Positions 37,536-45,912 are shown, counted from the stretch's first letter. The stretch is 53,956 nucleotides of DNA from Aeromicrobium stalagmiti (GCF_013283745.1 NZ_JABSTZ010000006.1:1-53956), one strand, 5' to 3'. A program made the numbers and translations. The notes: generated by a model not told the origin, from the letters alone.

Positions 37536-39932
37536 TCAGATTTTCTGGGTGCGTAGGCGTAGGGCATTGGCGATAACGCTGACCGAGGACAGGGCCATCG
37601 CGGCGGCCGCAATGATCGGTGACAGCAGTAGGCCGAAGAACGGGTAGAGCACTCCGGCCGCGATGGGGATGCCGGCGACGTTGTAGATGAAAGCGAACAT
37701 CAGGTTCTGGCGGATGTTGCTCATCGTCTTTTGGGAGAGTTCGCGTGCGCGGACGATCCCCATCAGGTCACCGCCAAGCAGGGTGATGCCGGCGCTCTCG
37801 ATCGCGACGTCGGTGCCCGATCCCATCGCGAGACCGACGTCGGCTGCGGCGAGCGCGGGGGCGTCGTTGACGCCATCGCCAGCCATGGCCACGACCCGGC
37901 CTTCGCTACGCAAAGTGGTGACGATGTCGCTCTTGTGGTCTGGGAGGACTTGGGCTTCAACTCGGTCGATGCCGAGCCGTCGTGCGACAGCCTCTGCGGT
38001 GACACGGTTGTCGCCGGTGAGCATGACGACCTCGATACCTTCCTTACGCAGTGCAGCGAGCGCGGCCGGGGTGGTCTCCTTGACGGGGTCGGCGATCGCG
38101 AAGATGCCGCCGACTTGGCTGTCGATGCCGATGTAGATGACGGTCGCCCCATCGGAGCGCAACCGGTCGGCTTCGGTGTCCAAGGACGTGGTGTCGATGC
38201 GGTGGGAGGCCAGGAAATCGGCATTGCCCAAGACGATGGCCCGGCCATCGACAGTTCCTTGCGCGCCGCGGCCAATGGGGGAGTCAAAGTCCTGCACATC
38301 CGGAGGCGTGAGCTTCTGGGCGTGGGCGGCTTCGACAATGGCCAAGGCCAGGGGGTGCTCGGAGGCGCGTTCGACCCCGGCGGCCAGGCGCAGTATTTCG
38401 ACCTGTTCAAACCCTGTAGCGGGCACGGTCGCAGTGACTGAGGGTCGACCTTCGGTCAGGGTGCCGGTCTTGTCCACGACAAGGGTGTCGACCTTCTCCA
38501 TTCGCTCGAGGGCCTCGGCGTTCTTGATCAGCACACCAAGCCCAGCGCCCCTCCCGACGCCGACCATGATCGACATCGGTGTGGCCAGCCCGAGCGCACA
38601 GGGGCACGCGATGATCAGCACAGCCACGGCCACGATGAGGCCATGGGCGAGCCTGGGGTCGGGCCCAACCAACGCCCAGATGATGAACGCGAGGACAGCG
38701 ACGCCGATGACGATCGGCACGAAAACACCAGCAACACGGTCGGCCATGCGCTGGATCGGGGCACGGGAACGTTGGGCGTCGGCGACCATCGCGACGATCC
38801 GCGCGAGCATCGTGTCGCGGCCGATCTTCTCAGCGCGCATGACCAACCCGCCGCTGGAGTTGATAGTGCCGCCAATGACGGCATCGCCTGCAGCCTTGGA
38901 AACAGGCATCGACTCACCCGTCACAAGGGACTCATCAACGGAGGAGCGCCCCTCCTCGACGGCGCCGTCGACAGGGACTCGCTCGCCAGGCCGGACCCGG
39001 AGGCGGTCGTCGATCTGCACATCCTGGAGACCAATCTCCTCATCAGTGCCGTCTTCGTTGATCCGGATGGCGGTCTTCGGAGTCAGGTCGAGCAGCGCCC
39101 GGATGGCGCCAGAGGTCTGCTCTCGGGCGCGCAGCTCGAGAACCTGGCCCAGCAGCACGAGCACGGTGATGACAGCGGCGGCCTCAAAGTAGACGTCGAC
39201 CGTGCCCATCCCCATGCCATCGTTCTCGCGGAAGGCATCCGGGAAGATGCCCGGCGCAACGGTGGCGATGACGCTGTAGACCCAGGCGACACCGGTGCCC
39301 ATCGCAATCAGCGTGAACATGTTCAGGTTCCGCGTGCGAACCGAGGCCCAACCTCGTACGAAGAACGGCCACCCGGCCCAGAGCACCACGGGAGTGGCCA
39401 GCACCAACTGGATCCACACTGACACCGAGGACGGGATCAGCTCATGCACCCAGGAGAAGAGATGACCGCCCATCTCGAGCAGGAACACCGGTAGCGCCAG
39501 CACAAGACCGACCCAGAACCGGCGGGTCATGTCGACCAACTCCGCGCTCGGGCCGGTGTCAGCAGTGACCATGACTGGCTCAAGTGCCATCCCGCAGATC
39601 GGGCACGATCCCGGACCAGGTTGGCGGATCTCCGGATGCATCGGGCAGGTGTACTCCGCCACCTCGCGCTCAGCCGCATTGCCGCTTTCGGCCCCGACCA
39701 TCTGATGACCGCTGTGTGAGTTGTGGGCGTGGCTACCTTGCTCTGCGTCATCGCCGACATACAGCTCTGGGTGCGCCTCGAATTTGGTTCGGCAGCGCTC
39801 AGAGCAGAAGTGGTAGGCGCGTCCCTCGTGCTCGATGTGCTGCGGGCCGGACGCGTCGACGCTCATGCCGCACACAGGGTCCGTGACGGTAGGCAGGTCA
39901 GCGGTGCTTGATGCCTTAGTGTGACTGCTCAT
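37536..39932 (-). CDS. copA: Copper-exporting P-type ATPase with YHS and HMBD domains
   Basis: Protein of 798 aa. Instead of HMA repeats the N-terminus has a YHS domain (DPVCGMSVDA...HFCSERCRTKF, residues 18-58), a His-rich linker, and a heavy-metal-binding domain (YTCPMHPEIRQPGPGSCPIC, 94-113). The core has ACPCALGLATP (CPC), DKTGTLTEG, ASEHPLALAI and GDGVNDAP, all intact. It exports Cu(I). A -10 like TATGGT lies 6 nt before the start, so the mRNA may be leaderless. Operon with csoR. Confidence 0.92.
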   Translation of the reverse strand: MSSHTKASSTADLPTVTDPVCGMSVDASGPQHIEHEGRAYHFCSERCRTKFEAHPELYVGDDAEQGSHAHNSHSGHQMVGAESGNAAEREVAEYTCPMHPEIRQPGPGSCPICGMALEPVMVTADTGPSAELVDMTRRFWVGLVLALPVFLLEMGGHLFSWVHELIPSSVSVWIQLVLATPVVLWAGWPFFVRGWASVRTRNLNMFTLIAMGTGVAWVYSVIATVAPGIFPDAFRENDGMGMGTVDVYFEAAAVITVLVLLGQVLELRAREQTSGAIRALLDLTPKTAIRINEDGTDEEIGLQDVQIDDRLRVRPGERVPVDGAVEEGRSSVDESLVTGESMPVSKAAGDAVIGGTINSSGGLVMRAEKIGRDTMLARIVAMVADAQRSRAPIQRMADRVAGVFVPIVIGVAVLAFIIWALVGPDPRLAHGLIVAVAVLIIACPCALGLATPMSIMVGVGRGAGLGVLIKNAEALERMEKVDTLVVDKTGTLTEGRPSVTATVPATGFEQVEILRLAAGVERASEHPLALAIVEAAHAQKLTPPDVQDFDSPIGRGAQGTVDGRAIVLGNADFLASHRIDTTSLDTEADRLRSDGATVIYIGIDSQVGGIFAIADPVKETTPAALAALRKEGIEVVMLTGDNRVTAEAVARRLGIDRVEAQVLPDHKSDIVTTLRSEGRVVAMAGDGVNDAPALAAADVGLAMGSGTDVAIESAGITLLGGDLMGIVRARELSQKTMSNIRQNLMFAFIYNVAGIPIAAGVLYPFFGLLLSPIIAAAAMALSSVSVIANALRLRTQKI

Positions 39933-39938
39933 ATCGCT

Positions 39939-39962
39939 ACCATACGTTACCCCCTAGGGGTA
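39939..39962 (-). promoter_or_regulatory. copA promoter with CsoR operator
   Basis: On the minus strand TATGGT (39944-39939) stands 6 nt before ATG 39932. Just upstream, TACCCCCTAGGGGTA (39948-39962) forms a near-perfect palindrome with the core CCCCTAGGGG. G-C rich runs around a TA centre are characteristic of CsoR operators. Its placement between -10 and -35 would block RNA polymerase. Confidence 0.75.
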
Positions 39963-40291
39963 TACAAGGGGAGTGGTGTGGCGATCCAACTGTGGTGTTT
40001 GTGGCAGACATCGTTGGGTAGTCGTTGAGTACGTGCGACTACGACTTGAGGTTCGACGTGGGCGTGAACAAAGTTTCGGTCTTGGCCCGCGCGACCGCTC
40101 GGGGTCTGACTGCTGCGATGGGCGATGTCGGGGGCCCGACGTCTCACCACAAATCTTGGATTCATGGACCAGACTCCACCCGAGGCGATGTTGGAGAGCA
40201 GTGCACCCCAACTAGTCAAGGACCTTGATCCTGAGAAGCGTGCGGCGGTCACGGAACTCGCGCACTGGGCATACTCGGCGCCTTCTTGGTG

Positions 40292-40444
40292 TCGGTCAGT
40301 AGCACCGACTTGGAGGTGCTCGGCGTGATAGATGGCTTGCTCGATCAACTCGGCGACATGCTCGTTGTAGAGGCTGTATCGAATGTGGCGGCCTGAGCGT
40401 TCGCAATTGACAAGGCCAAGGTTGCGCAGGAGGCGTAGCAAACC
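40292..40444 (-). pseudogene. ArsR/SmtB regulator fragment
   Basis: The frame GLLRLLRNLGLVNCERSGRH followed by IRYSLYNEHVAELIEQAIYHAEHL is the second half of an ArsR winged helix with its C-terminal helix (EH...HAEH metal ligands of SmtB/NmtR type). The N-terminal helices and recognition helix are absent and the 3' end runs into unrelated sequence, so this is a remnant. It may once have controlled a metal pump in the island. Confidence 0.65.
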
Positions 40445-40714
40445 CGAAATGCCGATGAAATTGGGTTGGTCATCGATGGCCGAAGGACGCTATTGCGAGA
40501 CTTCGCGGCGGGGTGGTCAGTGACTGGGCTGTTCTCGGTGCAGCGCAAAAGGCTGTGATTGTGGACTAATCTGGTTGCAGCACTCGAACGAGCGCGGTGA
40601 TTCGTTTCGAGGGTCGAGCTGGCGGTGTCCCCCTCGGACACGGAACCCCAAGCACGCCCCAAGCGGATCACTGGGCGTACCGATAATCGGTCATTGAGAT
40701 TTGAGTTGTGTAAC

Positions 40715-40727
40715 GCTTATTCAACGG
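40715..40727 (+). repeat. GCTTATTCAACGG repeat near attR
   Basis: Identical to 21321-21333 beside attL and in the same orientation, about 150 bp inside the right end of the island. See the attL repeats. Confidence 0.5.
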
Positions 40728-40877
40728 AAACTACCGCGCAAATCGTCTTGCGAGGTCAGATCTCATCAAGATCAGTCCGGACTGCGAGCAGCGTCGCGGT
40801 GTGTTTGCGCAGGTCAGGCCCCAAGTCCTCAAAAACCAGCAACTGGCGATAAAGCGAGCAGGCCTCATGCTCTGGGC

Positions 40878-40912
40878 CAGGGGGTCGCAGGTTCAAATCC
40901 TGTCAGCCCGAC
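40878..40912 (+). repeat. attR, 35-bp direct repeat of tRNA-Pro 3' end
   Basis: Perfect copy of 21221-21255, representing the original chromosomal 3' end of tRNA-Pro. It is directly followed by core-like chromosome and a terminator, as expected if the island separated the tRNA from its native terminator. Confidence 0.9.
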
Positions 40913-40935
40913 GTTCGTGATCTCCCCGGAGATCG

Positions 40936-40971
40936 ACAGTCCCGGATCCGCGTCAGCGGGTCCGGGACTGT
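40936..40971 (+). terminator. Ancestral tRNA-Pro terminator
   Basis: ACAGTCCCGGA pairs with TCCGGGACTGT (11 bp), extended inside by TCCGC/GCGGG, closing a GTCA loop. GCCTTTC follows. It lies 24 bp after attR and so was probably the terminator of the uninterrupted tRNA gene. Confidence 0.8.
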
Positions 40972-41045
40972 GCCTTTCACGACGCCTTCTCACGATGGAG
41001 CCGAACCGCCTCCACGAGGCCCCCTCGGCGACTACGGTTCTGCCC

Positions 41046-42335
41046 ATGCCACGACTCCTGCCCGTCCCCCTGGTCCTGGCCACGTGCCTGGCCGTGGCGT
41101 TCTCGTCCCTGTCCGCGGCGTCTGCGGCCGGGCCCGGCCGCGCGCCCTGGGTGACGGCGTCGACGACCACGTCGATCACGCTCGACTGGCCCGGTGGGTC
41201 GTCGGGCTACCGCACGTTCTACGCGACGTCCTACAGCGGCGTGCTGACGTCGTCGACGGCCAAGAAGTCGGCCGGCTCCGCGGTGCGGATCACGGGCTTG
41301 AAGCCGGGGCAGATGTACTGCTTCCAGACCGCGACGGGGAGCGGCGCCAACCGCTCCCAGCGCTACTGCCACTCCACGATGCGCCACGCCAACCGCAGCA
41401 GCCAGACCCGCGTCGGCATCGCGACCTTCAACGTCTGCGGCGTGGCCAACGGCTGCCGGTCCTGGCGTCCGCGGGAGGACGCGGTGATCGCCCGCATCCG
41501 CGAGGCCAGGGCCGACGTCGTCGCCATCCAGGAGGGCTCGTCGGTGCTCGGCCGCATCGCGCGGCGGCTCACGGCCCACGGCTACGCCCTGGCATCGGCC
41601 TCGAGCACGGAGGGCGTGTTCTACCGCACGTCGAAGCTGGCCCAGGTGACGACGAGCTCGACCGAGACCGTCTGCGAGGACGAGACGGTTCCCGACGAGG
41701 TGGACACCTCGACCTGGGACACCGAGTCGGGCACCCACACCGACACGGACGGCGTCACCTGGACCTACGACGGCGTCGAGTGGGCGCGGGAGGTCTGTGA
41801 GCCCGTGACGACCACGACGCCCGTCGCGGGGACGTTCAGGCTCGGCGGGGCAGCGACTGCCACCTGGGCCCGGTTGCGGGTCAAGAAGACCAAGAAGTCG
41901 TACGTGTTCGTCAGCGCCCACCTGACCGCCGGCAAGTCGGCCGGCAACGCCCGCTCGCGCGACGGCGAGACCCGCCGGCTGATCACGAAGGCGAAGGACG
42001 AGGCGAACGGCGTGCCGATCGTGTTCGCTGGCGACTTCAACTCCCACCGCAACCGCCCGAACGACAGCCCGCGTCTGCGCTTCGAGCGTGCCGGATACCG
42101 CGACGCCTACGACCGGTCGGCCCGGTACAGCAAGGCCTACATCAACTCCTACAACGGCTACGAGAAGCGTCCGGTGCGCGGCGTGAAGTACGGCGACCAC
42201 GTCGACCACGTGTTCCTGCACAGCAGGACGGGTGCTGACAGCTGGGCGGTCGTCGCGCCGACCCGCGGCGGCAGGAACGTCACGCCGATCGCGTCGGACC
42301 ACAACCTGGTCAGGGTGACCGCTCTGCTGCCATGA
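41046..42335 (+). CDS. Secreted endonuclease/exonuclease/phosphatase protein with Fn3-like domain
   Basis: Protein of 429 aa. Signal peptide LLPVPLVLATCLAVAFSSLSAASAA, then a fibronectin-III-like domain (SITLDWPGGSSGYRTFYA...LKPGQMYCFQTATG, residues about 35-110), then an EEP (DNase I-like) domain: IATFNVCGV, VAIQEGSS, PIVFAGDFNSHR and PIASDHNLV carry the catalytic Asn, Glu, Asp/Asn and His. An acidic Thr-rich insertion (around 215-265) splits the EEP core. TACGGT lies 6 nt before ATG 41046 and no ribosome-binding site is seen, so the mRNA is probably leaderless. Confidence 0.82.
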   Translation: MPRLLPVPLVLATCLAVAFSSLSAASAAGPGRAPWVTASTTTSITLDWPGGSSGYRTFYATSYSGVLTSSTAKKSAGSAVRITGLKPGQMYCFQTATGSGANRSQRYCHSTMRHANRSSQTRVGIATFNVCGVANGCRSWRPREDAVIARIREARADVVAIQEGSSVLGRIARRLTAHGYALASASSTEGVFYRTSKLAQVTTSSTETVCEDETVPDEVDTSTWDTESGTHTDTDGVTWTYDGVEWAREVCEPVTTTTPVAGTFRLGGAATATWARLRVKKTKKSYVFVSAHLTAGKSAGNARSRDGETRRLITKAKDEANGVPIVFAGDFNSHRNRPNDSPRLRFERAGYRDAYDRSARYSKAYINSYNGYEKRPVRGVKYGDHVDHVFLHSRTGADSWAVVAPTRGGRNVTPIASDHNLVRVTALLP

Positions 42336-43516
42336 GGTGGAGCCTGCTCCTGTCGCTGGCCGCGGCCCTGATGGTGGGCACGGCAGGCGCCGCGGTGTCG
42401 GCGGACGTCGAGGCGCCCGCGCAGTCGATCACGCAGGTGAGTCCCACCCGGGTGACGGTCTCGTGGCCCGCAGCCGCCTCGGGTTTCCACCTCGTGGTCT
42501 CGCGAGCCGGCTCGATCGTCGTCGACACGACGTCGGAGGGCTCGACCATCCAGGTCGACCTCCCGGCGGATGCGGTGGGCCGGCGGCTGACGTACGACCT
42601 CACCTCGCTCGTCGGGGAGGGGCAGGAGCCGATGGCGGCTCGGGGCGAGTTCGCGACCAGGCCGTCGTCCGTGACCGTGCGCCTCATGACCTACAACCTG
42701 TGCACGCAGCGCTGCCGCGCGATCACGCTCCCCACGCCCGCCCGCCTGCGCGGCATGGTGGCCCAGGTGGCCGAGCGGCAGCCGGACGTGCTGGCCGTCC
42801 AGGAGGCCGGAGCGCGTACGTCCCGGGTGCACCGGAGACTCGTCGCGGCCCTCGACGACGTCGGCTACCAGCGGGCCGCGGGTCACAGCGGCACCTACCT
42901 CTTCTACCGGTACCGGACGATGTCGGCCCGCACGCCCGACGACGGTCACTTGTGGGGACGCACCGTCCTGGCACGACACACCCGACGCACCGGCACCCGT
43001 CCGGCGCCGGTCCAGGAGCTGCGCCACCGGGCCACCGGGGCGCGGCTGGTCGTCGCCGGCTACCACCTCACGGCGCTCGACACGGCCCGCAAGGATCGTG
43101 CCCGCGCCAACGAGCACCGGGACGTCGAGCGCGTCATCGCTGCGTGGCGCCGGACCCACCCGGGTGTCCCGGTCTTCGAGATCGGCGACTTCAACTCCCT
43201 GGTCCAGCAACAGACCAGGCGGTACGACTCGGACTCGCACCGCCAGCGCGTCTGGAAGGCCGTCAGGCAGGCCGGCCTGACCGATGCGGTCATGGTCGCG
43301 TCGACCCGGTCGCAGCACCGCCTCAACACGATCAACCAGCGGTCGAGCGACCGGCGTCGGTTCGGCCCCGGACGCCACCTCGACCACATCTTCGTGCCGC
43401 GTCGGACGCCCGTGAAGGCGTGGGGGCTGATCTCGCGCGACGTCGCATACAGCAACCAGCTCAGCGACCACGATCCCGTCTGGGCCGACGTGGAGGTCGG
43501 CGTCACCGGCTCCTGA
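42332..43516 (+). CDS. Second secreted endonuclease/exonuclease/phosphatase protein
   Basis: Protein of 394 aa and a paralogue of the preceding gene, coupled by ATGA. Signal peptide LLLSLAAALMVGTAGAAVSA, Fn3-like part (PTRVTVSWPAAASGFHLVVS), and EEP motifs LMTYNLC, LAVQEAGA, FEIGDFNSLV and NQLSDHDPVW are present. The spacing and lack of the acidic insertion make it shorter than its neighbour. Likely an extracellular nuclease or phosphodiesterase; the substrate is unknown. Confidence 0.82.
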   Translation: MRWSLLLSLAAALMVGTAGAAVSADVEAPAQSITQVSPTRVTVSWPAAASGFHLVVSRAGSIVVDTTSEGSTIQVDLPADAVGRRLTYDLTSLVGEGQEPMAARGEFATRPSSVTVRLMTYNLCTQRCRAITLPTPARLRGMVAQVAERQPDVLAVQEAGARTSRVHRRLVAALDDVGYQRAAGHSGTYLFYRYRTMSARTPDDGHLWGRTVLARHTRRTGTRPAPVQELRHRATGARLVVAGYHLTALDTARKDRARANEHRDVERVIAAWRRTHPGVPVFEIGDFNSLVQQQTRRYDSDSHRQRVWKAVRQAGLTDAVMVASTRSQHRLNTINQRSSDRRRFGPGRHLDHIFVPRRTPVKAWGLISRDVAYSNQLSDHDPVWADVEVGVTGS

Positions 43517-43606
43517 CTGCGGCCGTCGCGCCGACGCCGGGGGCGAGCGTCCACGACCGCTCGGCGGGCGGGACAATTACATGACGACTTCTGGGAAGGG
43601 GCATCC

Positions 43607-44203
43607 ATGGCGCTGAGTTCTGTCGCCGTCTTCTGCGGCTCGAGCTTCGGGACCTCGCCGGCGTACGCCGAGGCGGCCCGGCTCACCGGACGCACGCTCG
43701 CCGAGCGGGGCATCGACGTCGTCTACGGTGGCGGTCACGTCGGCCTCATGGGTGCTGTCGCCGATGCCGCCGTCGAGGCGGGTGGACGGGTCATCGGGGT
43801 CATCCCGCGTCAGCTGGACGACCGCGAGCTCGCGCACCACGGGCTGACCGAGCTGCACGTGGTCGAGTCGATGCACGAGCGCAAGCAGCTCATGGCCGAC
43901 CTCTCCGACGCGTTCATCGCGCTGCCCGGTGGGGCCGGGACCCTCGAGGAGATCGCCGAGCAGTGGACGTGGGCGCAGCTGACGATCCACGCCAAGCCCA
44001 GCGGCTTCCTGGACGTCGCCGGCTTCTGGACCCCCATGCGCGAGATGCTCGACACCATGGTGGGTCAAGGGTTCGTCCGGGCCGAGCAGTCCGGCATCGT
44101 CTCCTTCTCCGACGACCTCGACGAGCTGCTGACCATGCTGGCGGCGCCGCCAGCATGGACCGACAAGTGGGGCGCCTCGACTGCCGAGACCCCGTCGCCG
44201 TGA
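43607..44203 (+). CDS. LOG family protein (TIGR00730)
   Basis: Protein of 198 aa. GGGHVGLMGAVADAA and PGGAGTLEEI are the two family motifs for nucleotide monophosphate binding and phosphoribohydrolase activity. Members release cytokinin-type or other bases from nucleoside monophosphates. ATG 43607 is preceded by GGGAAGGGG. It overlaps the next gene by GTGA. Confidence 0.9.
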   Translation: MALSSVAVFCGSSFGTSPAYAEAARLTGRTLAERGIDVVYGGGHVGLMGAVADAAVEAGGRVIGVIPRQLDDRELAHHGLTELHVVESMHERKQLMADLSDAFIALPGGAGTLEEIAEQWTWAQLTIHAKPSGFLDVAGFWTPMREMLDTMVGQGFVRAEQSGIVSFSDDLDELLTMLAAPPAWTDKWGASTAETPSP

Positions 44204-44604
44204 CAGCGCCGGTCATCCATGTCGCAGCGGCACTCGTCGTGGACGCGGCGGGGCGTGCCCTCATGGTGCGCAAGCACGGCACGACGATGTTCATGCAGCC
44301 CGGCGGCAAGATCGAGGCGGGGGAGTCGTCGTTGGACGCGCTGCGGCGCGAGCTCGACGAGGAGCTCGGGCTGCGACCGAGCGCCGACGACCTGACGTGG
44401 GTCGGCTCGTTCGAGGAGGATGCGGCCAACGAGCCGGGGCACCGGGTCAGGGCGGAGGTCTTCGCGCTGACGATCGACGCGGCGCTGACCGTCGCGGCAG
44501 CGGAGATCGCCGAGAGCCGGTGGGTCGACCCGCGGGCCACCGGTGACATCGACCTCGCTCCGCTCAGCAGCGAGGCACTGCTGCCGCTGCTCCTCGCCCG
44601 TTGA
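44200..44604 (+). CDS. Nudix hydrolase
   Basis: Protein of 134 aa with a canonical Nudix box GGKIEAGESSLDALRRELDE-EL-G. MVRKHGTTMFMQPGGK is typical of small MutT-like members. The substrate is not determinable. GTG 44200 overlaps the LOG gene, suggesting joint nucleotide clean-up. Confidence 0.85.
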   Translation: MTAPVIHVAAALVVDAAGRALMVRKHGTTMFMQPGGKIEAGESSLDALRRELDEELGLRPSADDLTWVGSFEEDAANEPGHRVRAEVFALTIDAALTVAAAEIAESRWVDPRATGDIDLAPLSSEALLPLLLAR

Positions 44605-44617
44605 TTTAACCGACAAC

Positions 44618-44623
44618 TAAGGT
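44618..44623 (+). promoter_or_regulatory. -10 of leaderless esterase gene
   Basis: TAAGGT followed by exactly 6 nt and ATG 44630, the spacing expected when transcription starts at the start codon. Confidence 0.6.
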
Positions 44624-44629
44624 GGTCGC

Positions 44630-45253
44630 ATGACCTCACCCGTCGACGACGCCCACACCGTCCGCTCGGGGGACGACGCGCTGCCGCTCGTCCTGCTGCT
44701 GCACGGCTACGGCTCCAACGAGCAGGACCTGCCGGGCCTCGCGGCGTACCTGCCCGATGAGCTGGCGTATGCGTCGGTGCGGGCGCCCCTGACGATCGGT
44801 CCCGGCTCGTACGCCTGGGTGCCGATACGGGTGCCCGGACGTCCCGACCCCGAGATCACGGCGGCATCGACCGACGCGCTGCTGACCTGGTTCGACGCGC
44901 ACGTCGACGCTGACCGCCGGGTCGTGCTGCTGGGCTTCTCCCAGGGAGGCCTCATGGTGAGCCAGCTGCTCCGTGCGCGTCCTGGACGCTTCGCGGCCGG
45001 GCTGGTCCTGTCGGGGTTCGTCCTCGACGACGAGCAGCCCGGCGATGCTGATCTCGCCGCTCGGCAGGTGCCGGTGTTCTTCGGCCACGGCGACGCCGAC
45101 CCGGTCATCGCCGTGGACGCGACGCAGCGGGCATCGACCTGGCTCGCCGAGCATGCCGACACCACGGACCGCACCTATGCGGGACTCGCGCACGGCATCT
45201 CGGCCGAGGAGCTCGACGACATCGCGGCGTTCCTGCACCGGCACGTGCTCTGA
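44630..45253 (+). CDS. Alpha/beta hydrolase, carboxylesterase/phospholipase type
   Basis: Protein of 207 aa. LLLHGYGSNEQDL forms the oxyanion region, GFSQGGLM carries the nucleophile Ser, FFGHGDADPVI the Asp, and LAHGIS the His. This is the small acyl-protein-thioesterase-like family. The substrate is unknown. Confidence 0.87.
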   Translation: MTSPVDDAHTVRSGDDALPLVLLLHGYGSNEQDLPGLAAYLPDELAYASVRAPLTIGPGSYAWVPIRVPGRPDPEITAASTDALLTWFDAHVDADRRVVLLGFSQGGLMVSQLLRARPGRFAAGLVLSGFVLDDEQPGDADLAARQVPVFFGHGDADPVIAVDATQRASTWLAEHADTTDRTYAGLAHGISAEELDDIAAFLHRHVL

Positions 45254-45255
45254 GG

Positions 45256-45621
45256 TCAGCGTCCGCGGAGCCGGTCCATCGCTCGGCGGTCACGCTTGGT
45301 CGGCCGACCGGCACCTCGGTCGCGCCGAGGCATGACCGCGACCTCCTCCTTCGGGGGAGGCGGTGGCGTCTTGTCGTCGTAGCACTGCACCGCGACGGGA
45401 GCGCCCACGCGCTTGACGATGATGCGGGTGACGACCACGACGCGCAGGCCGCCCTCGGTGAGGGCCTCGATGCGGTCGCCGATCTTGACCGGCTGCGAGG
45501 GCTTGGCCTTCGCGCCGTTGATGCGGACGTGGCCCGCCTTGCACTCCGACGACGCGATGCTGCGGTTCTTGTAGAGCCGGACGGACGAGACCCAGACGTC
45601 GGCGCGCGCGGTGCTGTCCAT
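45256..45621 (-). CDS. S4 domain RNA-binding protein, Hsp15-like
   Basis: Protein of 121 aa. The S4 domain begins WVSSVRLYKNRSIASSECKA and includes GHVRINGAKAKPSQPVKIGD. A Pro-rich and then basic tail (RRDRGAGRPTKRDRRAMDRL) follows. Hsp15 (HslR) relatives bind stalled 50S subunits with peptidyl-tRNA. It ends 2 bp from the esterase stop (convergent). Confidence 0.85.
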   Translation of the reverse strand: MDSTARADVWVSSVRLYKNRSIASSECKAGHVRINGAKAKPSQPVKIGDRIEALTEGGLRVVVVTRIIVKRVGAPVAVQCYDDKTPPPPPKEEVAVMPRRDRGAGRPTKRDRRAMDRLRGR

Positions 45622-45628
45622 GGGCCCG

Positions 45629-45638
45629 ACTCTAGACT
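45629..45638. promoter_or_regulatory. Back-to-back -10 elements for divergent S4 genes
   Basis: ACTCTAGACT reads TAGACT on the plus strand (6 nt before ATG 45645) and TAGAGT on the minus strand (7 nt before ATG 45621). The two -10 elements share the TCTAGA centre, so both leaderless genes seem to be driven from one 10-bp core. Confidence 0.6.
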
Positions 45639-45644
45639 GGCGCC

Positions 45645-45875
45645 ATGAGCGACGACATCGAGATCATCCCGATCAGCGGCGACATGATCCGTCTCGGCCA
45701 GTTCTTGAAGTTCGCCAACTTCGCCGACTCCGGCGCCCATGCCGGCGCGATGATCGGCGACGGCGACGTGCTGGTCGACGGCGAGATCGAGACCCGTCGT
45801 GGCCGTCAGCTGGCCAAGGGCATGGTCATCGAGGTCCGCACGGCGGCCGAGACCCACGTCGCCCAGGTCGGCTGA
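45645..45875 (+). CDS. S4 domain RNA-binding protein, YbcJ-like
   Basis: Protein of 76 aa consisting of little more than an S4 domain (IRLGQFLKFANFADSGAHAG, VLVDGEIETRRGRQLAKGM). Divergent from the Hsp15-like gene with only 23 bp between start codons. Confidence 0.85.
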   Translation: MSDDIEIIPISGDMIRLGQFLKFANFADSGAHAGAMIGDGDVLVDGEIETRRGRQLAKGMVIEVRTAAETHVAQVG

Positions 45876-45912
45876 CCCGGGTCCACCGGGGTGAGGCGGT
45901 CAGGCCAGCCGG

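Larger units (their letters stand above)
39963..40877. other. Decayed right end of the island
   Basis: About 0.9 kb without an intact gene. It contains an ArsR fragment on the minus strand, a short fragment on the plus strand starting at ATG 40164 (AMLESSAPQLVKDLDPEKRA, apparently the remnant of a larger protein), a hairpin GTGTCC/GGACAC (40625-40641), a palindrome ACCGATAATCGGT (40679-40691) and the 13-mer GCTTATTCAACGG (40715-40727). No integrase remnant could be recognised. Confidence 0.6.
21221..40912. mobile_element. Genomic island integrated in tRNA-Pro (metal and energy genes)
   Basis: A perfect 35-bp direct repeat of the tRNA 3' end flanks about 19.7 kb (left copy 21221-21255, right copy 40878-40912). 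The content is accessory: IS256-type element, two metal P-type ATPases, multicopper oxidase, phosphoketolase, GH65 enzyme, carbamate kinase, ArsR/CsoR regulators and a decayed CDF pump. By eye the codons are more A/T-ended than in the flanking core blocks. No integrase or conjugation gene is recognisable, so the island appears immobile or needs a helper. A second terminator-like hairpin follows each repeat copy. Confidence 0.85.
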
